Below, piece after piece: positions 7,293-15,900 of a DNA stretch of 39,361 nucleotides. The first letter of the stretch is position 1, and each line of letters starts with the position of its first letter. The notes under the pieces are model-generated. The model saw only the letters and a program-made list of their open reading frames with translations. It had not been told where the DNA came from and did no database searches. A program made the translations under genes and the position numbers. Location: positions 1 to 39,361 of IMG/VR virus record IMGVR_UViG_3300024348_000111; one strand, written 5' to 3'. The DNA is from a virus.

Positions 7293-8408
7293 ATGCCTAA
7301 TAAATTAACTATAAATTTTACTGCAGCTAGTCCAGCACCGTCTGGAGGATATCTGGTTAGGTATTGGGAAACTAGTACACCTGGAACGATATTAACTACA
7401 ACTGTTACAAGCAGTCCTGCAGTCATTACTGGTTTAACAGGTTATGATTACACTGGTACTGTTGAGTCAGTTTGTAGTTTTGGTAATTCTACTAGAGTAA
7501 CCTTTACAGACGCTGTTTGTAATGTAACATTTAATATTTCTTCTACATCTCCAACTAACCAACAAGGTACTAATGGTACTGCTACAATTAGTAATATTGT
7601 AGGTGGCTCTGGTTCATATACTTATAGCTGGAATACATCTCCTGTACAGACAACAATAACTGCTACAGGATTAACTGGTGGTCAAACATATATTGCTACA
7701 GTTACAGATACTGTGACAGGTTGTGTAACTACAGAAAATATAGTAATTGGTGAAACAAACTTTACGTTTGATGCTGACTACATGGTGATAACTTATGAGT
7801 TTACAAATGGAACAGATTTAGATACAAGGACAAGAATTGTGTCTATTGATGGTACAACATATGCTGATCAAAATGGCCAAGGTAAATATATAGGATGGGA
7901 TCAATATAGAAGGACTCCACAAAGTGCTACATATATAGAGAATGGTAGCGTATGTACACTACCTGTTAAACCATTAGCAATTTGGGGATCTGATAATCTA
8001 CTACAAGGTTATGAATCTGTAATGGTTGACTTTACACAACTTGGTGCTGGACAAAATGAAGTGGTAATAGATTGTCGTGCATTTTGGTATAGTGTACTTG
8101 GTACTAATCCAGTCAACATAAGTTTTACTCTTTATAAAGGAGGATGTATGATTAAACAAGGTGCAAGTGGATCTCCAGCATTTAATTTTACTAATCCTAC
8201 AGCTACTGCAACATTAACTGGAGCATCAGCTAGTAAATTAATTACAGCTAAAAATACTAGTGGTACAGCTACAGGTTCTTCTGATTTAGAAAGTCCTAAT
8301 ATTTCAGTTAATTTAACAAGAGGTCAACGTTTAGCTGTTATCACTTATAACAGAAGTACAAACGTAGGTAATATAGATACTAATGATACAACAACTCCTG
8401 TAGTATAA
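7293..8408 (+). CDS. Appendage protein with fn3 and SprB-like repeat
   Basis: A 371-residue protein in three parts. Residues 1-75 form an fn3-like domain (LTINFTAASPAPSGGYLVRYW) similar to the whole 8611 gene. Residues 76-155 match the pattern of a SprB repeat: GTATISNIVGGSGSYTYSWN, then TGLTGGQTYIATVTDTVTGC and an ENIVI ending; this repeat is known from the Flavobacterium gliding adhesin SprB and other Bacteroidota surface proteins. Residues 160-371 form a larger beta domain with DLDTRTRIVS and WGSDNLLQGYESV, a pattern I recall from crAss-like phage structural proteins. It overlaps the next gene by one base (TAATG). The role is probably host surface binding. Confidence 0.78.
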   Translation: MPNKLTINFTAASPAPSGGYLVRYWETSTPGTILTTTVTSSPAVITGLTGYDYTGTVESVCSFGNSTRVTFTDAVCNVTFNISSTSPTNQQGTNGTATISNIVGGSGSYTYSWNTSPVQTTITATGLTGGQTYIATVTDTVTGCVTTENIVIGETNFTFDADYMVITYEFTNGTDLDTRTRIVSIDGTTYADQNGQGKYIGWDQYRRTPQSATYIENGSVCTLPVKPLAIWGSDNLLQGYESVMVDFTQLGAGQNEVVIDCRAFWYSVLGTNPVNISFTLYKGGCMIKQGASGSPAFNFTNPTATATLTGASASKLITAKNTSGTATGSSDLESPNISVNLTRGQRLAVITYNRSTNVGNIDTNDTTTPVV

Positions 8409-8611
8409 TGAAAGAACTAACAAAAATAATAGAAGATAATTTAGGTGTTGATCATGTAATACATGCTTCTTATGATCTTAATAATTCTCACTATACTATT
8501 TATAAAGAATATGATGGTATGAGAAATGTAGTTATGAAAGATCATAATACACTTAGTCCTTTCTTTGATAATCTTATTGAAGCAGATAACTGGATAAATA
8601 CTAATTCATAA
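8408..8611 (+). CDS. Hypothetical 67-residue protein between fn3 genes
   Basis: A small soluble protein (MKELTKIIEDNLGVDHVIHA ... NWINTNS) that overlaps both neighbours by one base through TAATG junctions, so it is almost certainly translated by coupling. It has no Cys and no Thr-rich repeats and is a mixed alpha/beta sequence, unlike the appendage proteins on both sides; this could be an assembly helper rather than a virion part. I do not recognise a family. Confidence 0.65.
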   Translation: MKELTKIIEDNLGVDHVIHASYDLNNSHYTIYKEYDGMRNVVMKDHNTLSPFFDNLIEADNWINTNS

Positions 8612-8838
8612 TGCCAACTCTAAATATAACTTTCCCTGCAGCATCACCTGCTCCGTCATCGGGGTATAGGGTAAAGTATTGGCCTACTGATAATCCTGCA
8701 AACATAACTACAACTATTATAGCTACAAACTCTCTTTCAGTACCTGGATTAATTGGTACATCATATACAGGAACTGTAGAGGTAATTTGTGGAGAAGGAG
8801 CTTATAGCTCACCAAGGAATTTTACAACTGTAGTTTAA
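8611..8838 (+). CDS. Single fn3-domain mini-protein
   Basis: The 75 residues form essentially one fn3-like domain: LNITFPAASPAPSSGYRVKY-W, then SLSVPGLIGTSYTGTVEVIC and a last strand NFTTVV. It is clearly related to the N-terminal domain of the 7293 protein (AASPAPSxGY, TGTVExxC), so one arose from the other by duplication. The ATG overlaps the preceding stop (TAATG). It is the last gene of the appendage cassette, followed by a hairpin and a promoter-like region. It may be a soluble or virion-attached single binding domain. Its short size is not an obvious truncation since the domain seems whole. Confidence 0.72.
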   Translation: MPTLNITFPAASPAPSSGYRVKYWPTDNPANITTTIIATNSLSVPGLIGTSYTGTVEVICGEGAYSSPRNFTTVV

Positions 8839-8886
8839 AAATATAAAAAAGTCAGTGGTTTTGTTGGTTTCCACCTGGCAAACAAG

Positions 8887-8920
8887 GCCCCTGGTGTTTC
8901 TACATCGGGGGCTAAAATTT
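8887..8920 (+). terminator. Probable intrinsic terminator of the appendage cassette
   Basis: GCCCC (8887-8891) pairs with GGGGC (8908-8912), extendable by a T-G pair, with a loop of about 14 bases and a tail TAAAATTTTT. The T run is interrupted, so it is weaker than the one at 3729. It lies about 50 bases after the last fn3 gene. An alternative pairing (CACC 8872-8875 with GGTG 8893-8896) is possible. Confidence 0.5.
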
Positions 8921-8931
8921 TTAGAATGTTG

Positions 8932-8945
8932 ATATCTTGTGTATA
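8932..8945 (+). promoter_or_regulatory. Promoter candidate upstream of the phosphoesterase gene
   Basis: ATATCTTGTGTATA (8932-8945) closely resembles ATATCTTTGTATAT at 3140-3153, the other -7-like box; TATCTTG is one T short of TAnnTTTG. It lies behind a hairpin and about 64 bases before the start codon at 9009. No clear -33 element is visible. Confidence 0.35.
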
Positions 8946-9008
8946 AAAAGTACTATTATTGATTAACATCAACTAACTTTATACACCATATACCCAATCC
9001 AAACAACT

Positions 9009-10325
9009 ATGACGTTAATCAATCAGGTGTATGGCTCTCTCAGATGGAAAAAAACTGATGAGGTCTGTGCTTCAAAGTTAGGTATTTCACTACAAAAGTA
9101 CCAAGAAATTAAGAAACAAATTTTACAGACAAGAGACCTTTTACAGGATGAACTAGATAGTAGTCTTGTTAATATTGTAGGTAAAAGAATGCTAGAACTG
9201 ATAGATGATGAGACAATCAAAAATCAGTATATTGCAGACCTTGAAGATCAATTGGTAGATGCAATCAACCAAACTAAAGAAAAGGTTGTAGAATGGAAGG
9301 AAAACCTTGAAGAAGGGGTAGCTGAGATTAAAGGTATAGCCTTCTCAGAACCTAAGAGTCCAGAAGAGATAATTAGAATATTAAAGATAGATACAGAAAA
9401 GTGGAAACTTAGTTCCTATTGGAACAAACAACATAAGGACTACTGGCTTATTTCAGCCATGGTTACACAGAAAGTCTTGGAACCCAAGGACTTACTACAA
9501 GAAACATTACAGAATTTTAACCCGTCATATAAACCCGTTGCAGAGGTATTTGTTAATGACAAATTTGAAAATCCAACTGTGGGGATCTTGTCTATACAGG
9601 ATCTCCACTTTGGTAAAGAGGGTAACCTATCTATAGTAGATGACTTTAAAGATAGTATTAAGAGTCTTATATTAAGATCTTATTACTCCCATAATCTAGA
9701 AAAGATTGTATACGTAATAGGTGGTGACCTTTTAAACATGGATACATTTGGTGGACTAACTACTAAGGGTACACCAGTAGACTCTGAACTTAGGGCTCAA
9801 GATGCTTATAATGAAGCATTTGATGCTATGTTCTGGTCAGTTAACTTTATCAAGCAGTTCTGTAAAGAACTAGAGGTTGTTTACCTACCTGGTAATCATG
9901 ACCGTTTATCTTCGTACCATCTGGTACACGCACTATCTAAGTGCTTTACACAAGAGATATCTATTACATTTAATGCTACCTATGAGGAAAGAAAGGTTGT
10001 GACCTGGGGTCAGAACTTCTTTGCATTTGAACATGGGGATGTAACTAAGAAAATGACAGCTCTTGTCTATGCTACAGAGTTCCCACATCAGTGGGGACAG
10101 ACTACGTTCCGTACATGTTACACTGGACACTTCCATACAAAGAAAGTTACTGAGTTTGTAACAGACAATGAGGTGCATGGCTTTAGTATTAAGCATCTTC
10201 CTTCTCTATCTAAGTCAGACTATTGGCACTATCACAACAAGTTTACAGGATCTAAGCGTCAGGCAGTTATGGAAATCCATGACTTAACTAAGGGTAAGAT
10301 ATCTGAGTTTACCCATAATGTTTAA
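9009..10325 (+). CDS. Calcineurin-like metallophosphoesterase
   Basis: A 438-residue protein. Residues 15-40 resemble a helix-turn-helix (TDEVCASKLGISLQKYQEIK) and residues 45-115 are helical. The metallophosphoesterase domain covers about 190-400 with all signature motifs in order: D198-x-H200 (SIQDLHFGK), GGD240, GNHD (N296, H297, D298), H342 in FEHGD, and GHFH (H374, H376). These residues bind two divalent metals in the superfamily, which includes nucleases, phosphodiesterases and phosphatases. The substrate cannot be read from the sequence. Homologues in phages are often near structural genes. It begins a new unit after the 8887 hairpin and leads into the neck genes. A nuclease or nucleotide phosphodiesterase function is possible; all catalytic positions look intact, so it should be active. 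Confidence 0.9.
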   Translation: MTLINQVYGSLRWKKTDEVCASKLGISLQKYQEIKKQILQTRDLLQDELDSSLVNIVGKRMLELIDDETIKNQYIADLEDQLVDAINQTKEKVVEWKENLEEGVAEIKGIAFSEPKSPEEIIRILKIDTEKWKLSSYWNKQHKDYWLISAMVTQKVLEPKDLLQETLQNFNPSYKPVAEVFVNDKFENPTVGILSIQDLHFGKEGNLSIVDDFKDSIKSLILRSYYSHNLEKIVYVIGGDLLNMDTFGGLTTKGTPVDSELRAQDAYNEAFDAMFWSVNFIKQFCKELEVVYLPGNHDRLSSYHLVHALSKCFTQEISITFNATYEERKVVTWGQNFFAFEHGDVTKKMTALVYATEFPHQWGQTTFRTCYTGHFHTKKVTEFVTDNEVHGFSIKHLPSLSKSDYWHYHNKFTGSKRQAVMEIHDLTKGKISEFTHNV

Positions 10326-10387
10326 ACTATAAAAGTTTAAGTAGGAAACCTCGTAGATTTTTCGTAAATTATTAATGTAGCAGTATA

Positions 10388-10972
10388 GTGAAAACATATA
10401 GGAAACCAGACCTCAATGCTCCAAGATATAGATCTAAGAAATTAAACTTTACAAACGTAGAGTTTTATGATAGGTTTATAGAAGAGAACCCAAAGTACTC
10501 TTCGTTAAGTGTAGATAAGTTTAAAGAAGTGATATCTGTATTTAATGGGAAGCTTTGGGAAACAGCAGTTAATGAACGTGATGGTGTAGAACTACCAGAG
10601 CAATTAGGTAACTTATTCATTGGGTCTTGTCCACGTAAGAAAAGACACAATACTAACTACAAGATGTCTAACGAACTTGGTTCTAAAATACAGTTTCAGA
10701 ATTGGGAGAGTGATAACTATGTAGCTAAAATTTTGTACACTAACTACGAGACTAAGTATCGTTTTAAAAATAACGAGATGTGGTCTTTCACCGGTGTAAG
10801 AGATTTTAAAAGAACCATAGCTAGGACATATCCTGAAAACTGGAAAAGATATATACTACTTGATAATATGATTAAGGTGAGTAGAATCTTTAGAAAACAG
10901 AAAAGTCAGGACATTATTAAAAATGAAACAGAACAGCTGTTACAACAGTATGATGAGTTTAATCTGGATTAA
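10388..10972 (+). CDS. Conserved crAss-like protein of the neck/tail cluster
   Basis: A 194-residue basic protein that starts at GTG (VKTYRKPDLNAPRYRSKKLN) 62 bases after the phosphoesterase; no better in-frame ATG lies near the start and the region from KTYRKPD onward looks coding. Recognisable segments are FNGKLWETAVNERDGVELP, FIGSCPRKKRHNTNY and MWSFTGVRDFKRTIARTYPE. I recall this family as conserved before the ring-protein genes of Bacteroidota phages, where it has no proven function. The abundance of Lys and Arg could suit nucleic-acid contact in the neck. It ends two bases before the first ring protein, so the two are probably translated together. Confidence 0.72.
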   Translation: MKTYRKPDLNAPRYRSKKLNFTNVEFYDRFIEENPKYSSLSVDKFKEVISVFNGKLWETAVNERDGVELPEQLGNLFIGSCPRKKRHNTNYKMSNELGSKIQFQNWESDNYVAKILYTNYETKYRFKNNEMWSFTGVRDFKRTIARTYPENWKRYILLDNMIKVSRIFRKQKSQDIIKNETEQLLQQYDEFNLD

Positions 10973-10974
10973 CC

Positions 10975-11649
10975 ATGGCTAAAACTACTATAGGAGATGT
11001 AATCTCCAGAATGCGTACACAAATAAAAGCTGTCAGACAAGATGCTTTCTTGACTGATAGAGCTATTTATGCATTCATCCTAAAGCACACTAAGTGGTTG
11101 ATGAAACGTGAGGATGGTAAGAATCAACTTCTATCTTTTTCTGGAGTAGTACAAACTTTAGATTTTGTTGAGCTTATTGAGGTGGATAAGGTGGAAGCAT
11201 GCTGCACTGGACTAAGTTCTGATTGTACTATCAAACGTACAAAAGACAAGATGCCAATCTTTATGCAGGGATACTACGGTCCGCTTATTCGTTCTACTAC
11301 ATCTATTGACGGTTCTCAAGAACTTCAGCCAACTAACCCTAGTACTTATTTATCTTTATCTAAATCTAAAAATTTTAGATTTAATAAGGCTAAGTATTAT
11401 TGGTATCTAAATGACTATCTATATTTTCCTGATATAGATTGGGATGCTGTACGTATAGAAGGAATCTTTGAAGAAGATATTTCTGTGTTTACTTGTGCGG
11501 CTGATAGCTGTGTTCAAAAAACAGATCAGCCTTTTAATGTTCCAGATTACTTATTTGGTGAGATAGAGAACAACGTATTTAAAGATCTTATGGGAATGAT
11601 GCAGATTCCATCAGACAGTTCTCAAGATAAACAGAACGTATTACGATGA
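10975..11649 (+). CDS. Ring/neck protein candidate 1 (head-tail connector)
   Basis: A 224-residue protein with a helical N-terminus (TIGDVISRMRTQIKAVRQ ... YAFILKHTKWLMKRED) and a C-terminal half with beta segments (YYWYLNDYLYFPDIDWDAV, IEGIFEEDISVF), ending in a helix (NNVFKDLMGMMQIPSDSSQD). Size and layout agree with the neck ring proteins of crAss-like phages, which attach below the portal and resemble P22 gp4-type connectors. Cys pairs (ACCTG, TCAADSC) are noticeable. Its stop overlaps the next ATG (ATGA), indicating translational coupling with the second ring-like protein. The family call comes from recall plus position directly before the muzzle gene. Confidence 0.7.
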   Translation: MAKTTIGDVISRMRTQIKAVRQDAFLTDRAIYAFILKHTKWLMKREDGKNQLLSFSGVVQTLDFVELIEVDKVEACCTGLSSDCTIKRTKDKMPIFMQGYYGPLIRSTTSIDGSQELQPTNPSTYLSLSKSKNFRFNKAKYYWYLNDYLYFPDIDWDAVRIEGIFEEDISVFTCAADSCVQKTDQPFNVPDYLFGEIENNVFKDLMGMMQIPSDSSQDKQNVLR

Positions 11650-12539
11650 AAACTGAATTACAATATAGAACCTTTGATGAACTTCTTAATGAAGTTCAAA
11701 CAGACTTTGTTACCTACAATAATGAGGGGATGATTGAGCCTGCTCAGCTTATTAAGGTGGCACAAAGAGTTAACTATGACTTAGGTCTTAGAATTCACGG
11801 TACTAAAGAAAAGGTAATAGATATTGAAAAGAAGAAAGCCAAACTACCTGGTGACTTCTATGTACTTAATTATGCATACTTATGTGGTAAGTACACTGTA
11901 TCATATCCTTCTATGTCTGGTCGTCACACTGAGAATGTGATATTAGATCCTACTAAGTGTAGTGTTGTAAATGGCGTTAACACCTGTAACAAATGTGGAG
12001 GTACAGATACTACATGTATATGTGAGAGAACATATGCTGTAGAATGTAAGACAGGAGAAAAGATATATGTACAAGTAGTTGAGAAACGTAAGCATGAAGT
12101 TAAGACTTACGAGACAGTAGAAAAATTAAACATTGCTACTTCTTCAGGAAGAATAGATGCCCTTAATGATACTCAGAAGACTGGCTACATTAAGAATGGA
12201 TTTATTTATACTAACCTAGAAGAAGGATCTGTATTTATTTCTTACCAAGGTGCTTTAGAAGATCATGATGGTAACTTGTTAGTACTAGATCATCCTGTGA
12301 TTAATGAGTACTATGAGTATGCAATGAAACAACGTATTCTAGAAAACTTATATATTAACGGAGAAGATGTTAGTCAAAAGATGCAGCTTATTGAGCAACG
12401 TTTAAGAGGTGCTCGTAATAACGCATTGAGTATTGTAAATACTCCAGACTTTGCAGAAATGTATAAAGTGTGGCAGATGAACCGTAAAGCTCAGTACAAT
12501 AAATATTATGATATGTTTAAATCAACAGACGGTGTCTAA
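11646..12539 (+). CDS. Ring/neck protein candidate 2 with Cys knuckle
   Basis: A 297-residue protein. The N-terminus (YRTFDELLNEVQTDFVTYNN ... LRIHG) is helical, followed by a KLPGDFYVLNYAYLC segment typical of tail-tube or connector proteins, where LPxDF recurs. Residues 105-126 hold a Cys cluster C105, C114-x2-C117-x6-C124-x-C126 that could bind zinc, an insertion into the connector fold. After a beta domain (GYIKNGFIYTNLEEGSVFIS) comes a helical C-terminus (NEYYEYAMKQRILENLYING ... QIEQRLRGARN-like). It starts inside the previous gene's stop. It probably forms a dodecameric ring with the preceding product; the stoichiometry is inferred from family knowledge. Confidence 0.7.
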   Translation: MKTELQYRTFDELLNEVQTDFVTYNNEGMIEPAQLIKVAQRVNYDLGLRIHGTKEKVIDIEKKKAKLPGDFYVLNYAYLCGKYTVSYPSMSGRHTENVILDPTKCSVVNGVNTCNKCGGTDTTCICERTYAVECKTGEKIYVQVVEKRKHEVKTYETVEKLNIATSSGRIDALNDTQKTGYIKNGFIYTNLEEGSVFISYQGALEDHDGNLLVLDHPVINEYYEYAMKQRILENLYINGEDVSQKMQLIEQRLRGARNNALSIVNTPDFAEMYKVWQMNRKAQYNKYYDMFKSTDGV

Positions 12540-12542
12540 TGT

Positions 12543-12902
12543 ATGAGTACAAGCACAACCATAAAATTACCTACTTACAGTTGTAAAATAATTATAAGTA
12601 TAGTTGATAGTGTTACTATTGAAGCAGACAGAATATATAAAAGATATAAAGTAAAAGAAACATTTGGTGATGAAGCAGAAGGAGCTTTAGTTATGCCAGA
12701 TTCAGATGTTTATTATTTACTAATAGGAGCAAAGTACTTAACCCATAATACAATAGCTCATGAGATATTTCATGCTGCTGTTAGAGTTACAGAAGATAGA
12801 GGAGTGATAGATGAAGAAGCACAAGCTTGGTTGGCAGGACACTTAACCGCTGTGACATATAAATTTATAGAAAAGAAGAAGTTAGTAATAAAACATGGCT
12901 GA
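12543..12902 (+). CDS. Small HExxH zincin-like protein
   Basis: A 119-residue protein with the zinc-protease motif H73-E74-I-F-H77 in a helix (TIAHEIFHAAVRV) and an acidic helix 16-20 residues later (DEEAQAWLAGHL), whose Glu could be the third metal ligand. Related small proteins are common in phages and are annotated as hypothetical. The N-terminal part is beta-rich and lacks a signal peptide. The start ATG is at 12543, 4 bases after the ring protein; an ATG at 12539 is in another frame. Its stop overlaps the start of the muzzle gene by 8 bases (ATGGCTGA). A processing protease for assembly or a non-catalytic assembly factor are both possible. Confidence 0.72.
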   Translation: MSTSTTIKLPTYSCKIIISIVDSVTIEADRIYKRYKVKETFGDEAEGALVMPDSDVYYLLIGAKYLTHNTIAHEIFHAAVRVTEDRGVIDEEAQAWLAGHLTAVTYKFIEKKKLVIKHG

Positions 12903-15900
12903 ACAAGAATCACAAAATCCGGGAGCTGTTACCAACACCTTTAATAAAGGGATGGTAAAAGATTACAATGAGACTTTTGTAGGTGAAGGTTTGTGGACGC
13001 ATGCCCGTAATGCTGTAAACAATTCTCATGATGGTCAAGTTGGGGTTATTGGTAATGAACCAGCTAACTTGTTTTGCGTAACTCTTCCTTATACTTTAAT
13101 TGGTACTGTACACTACGGTGGTGACGAATGGATTGTTTTTACAACAGATGATCTTAACTCTGAGATTGGTATTTTTGATGAGTCAGCTTGTTCTTACACC
13201 AAGATTATAAATGATCCATGTTTAAACTTTAAGCGTACCAATCTTATCACTGGTGTTTCACGTGAAAGATTTGACTGTGAGACATTACTATATTGGGATG
13301 ACGGTTTAAATCCTACAAGAGTTTTAAACATTAATGATATACCTTATGTGTGTACTACTGGCACAGGAACTAATCAGCCTTTTAAGTACAAACTAATAGG
13401 AGCTACTTGCCCAGCTAAAACAGCTACAACTACTATTACTTATAAAGATATAAACTTTACTGCTCAGACTAAACATTTAGTAGATGGAGAAGTGTTTGAG
13501 TTCTTATCTTATGAGAAGCCAGAAGATATGCAGATTACTTCTCGTAGCTGCACAGATCAACCATGCTTTACTCATACTATTAATATTAGTATTCCTACAG
13601 GTGATCGTACTGTATATGAATTATGTCTCACAGATCAACAAGCATATGAACAACAGTTTCCTAATGGAATACTTAATACATTAACTGTTGTAAGTAAAAA
13701 TTTAGATAATAACGGTAACGCTGTACCATGTGGTTGTGTATCTCAAAGTACTACAACTTCTCCTTATGTTTTAAATGATATTACTGATTATACGGTATCA
13801 AAACTAAATTGTAAAACTGAGACTTGTTCTGATAGATTAGATTGTGAAAAGATTAGACTAGCTTCATTAATTACACAGCCTTGTGTTTCTTTACAGAAAG
13901 GTAAGGGTGCTGGTACTTTAGCTAATGGATCTTATCAAGTAGCTTTAGCTTACACTGTAGATGGTGTTAGAGTAACTGACTACTTTGGACTAAGTGAGGT
14001 GCAAGCTTTATTTACTCATCAGAACTTATCAGGTTCTTTAGAAGTAACAATTACACAAATTGATAAAAGCTTTGACGAGTTTGAACTAGTTGTTATATCT
14101 AATATCAACCAACAAACCGTTGTAAAAAGTCTTGGTTATTATTCTACTAGCCAAGGTGTTATATACATTAGCACTATAGGACCAGAATTAATTACTGTAC
14201 CTCTTTCTTTAATAGTTCAGAGAACTGAGCCAATTGAAAAGTCGGACGCTATGTATTCAGTAAATAATTATTTATTACGTGTAGGTACATATAGTAAGTT
14301 TAGATTTAACTATCAAAAACAAGCTAACGCTATTAAGTCTAAGTGGGTAGCTGTACAGTATCCGGCAACATACTATGTAAAGGGAGGAAACAATCCTTCT
14401 TTTATGAGAGATGAACAATATGCATTTTTTATTAGATGGGTATACAATACAGGAGAGCGTTCTGATTCATACCATATTCCTGGTAGACAAGCACTAGCTT
14501 CTGATAGAGCTACTATAGGTGGAGAAGATGCTTTTGAAATAGCAGATGGATTAACTGTACAACGCTGGCAGGTAGAAAATACAGGAATAGTAGACTCATT
14601 AACAACAAGTACATTATCTGATGGTGGTAAAATTATTGCAAGTGGCCAAATGGGCTACTGGGAGTCTACAGAATTTTACCCTGACAATAACTCTGAAGTA
14701 TGGGGATCATTTTGTGGTCAGCGTATTAGACACCATAAGTTTCCTGATGCCACTGTAGATCCTATTATTAACCACTATAACACTGATGGTCAAAACATTG
14801 TAGTTTTAGGAGTACAGTTTGAGAATATTACTCATCCATTAGGGCTAGATGGTTTACCCATCTCATCTATTGTTGGATATGAAATACTTAGAGCTACAAG
14901 AGAAGGTCATAAGACTATTGTAGCTACTGGTATATTTAACAACATGCGTGAGTATACTATTCAGGAAGGAACAGTAGGTATTCAAGGATTGTATCAAAAC
15001 TATCCTTACAACGATCTTTCTCCTGACTACTACTTAACGTCAGATGAGAATATTATAAACGAAGGTTCTTTTGATAACCGTAAGCGTGATCCATTAAGAA
15101 ACTATAGAAAAGATGTATTCTCATTCCATAGTCCGGATACTACGTTTACACAACCTTTCCTATCTGTACAAGAGGTTAAGCTTTATGGAGAGGTATATGG
15201 TAAGTCACAGGGTTCATTTGAGATACCTTGGAGACATCCTAAAAATAAGTTTATTGGTAGAGAGGTTGAAATAGTTAATAAAGCTTTACAGATTATTAGA
15301 CTTATAAACACTATTGGTAATAATAATTTTCCTCCAGGTAGTGTAGAGTTTGTGGGTACAGGTACTGTTCCTGTTAAAATTAATTTAGCTCCTGCTCCAC
15401 CTGAGAAAAAAGAAACAGTTGTTGGTGGTCTTTTAGGAGGTTTAGCAAATATTATTGTACCAGGATCCGGTAGTGCTGTAGCAGGTGTTGTTAACAGTGT
15501 AGCATATGGTTTAGAATTAGTAGCTTATAACGCTCAGATGCTTTTAGTTAAGTATATCACAACTGAAACTACACATGCTCAAATGCAGGCGTTAATTTAT
15601 GGACTTATTCCTAAACGTCAGTATGCATTACAATATAACTCACATGGATTCTTTAATAAGTTTACTCCATCTAATTCTGGAAACAGAAGAAGAAAGATTG
15701 ATGATAGCTTATATGTAAAGTCAAACGTACAAGGTTTTAATAATGGGTTTAGAATTAATAACTTATACAGAAGCAACTTTGTAATAGTTAAACTTCCTAA
15801 CGGCAAGTCGTTTGATAATCCACGTAATAGTGATAACAGTAGAGTATTGATTAGTGATGCTGGCGTAGAACCACAAAAAGGTTTTCAGCGTGACATTTCT

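Noticed and set aside
10322-10340. Hairpin TTAAACT / AGTTTAA after the phosphoesterase gene
   Set aside because: The stem is AT-only and is not followed by a T run (next bases GTAGGAAACC), so it is unlikely to be a terminator.
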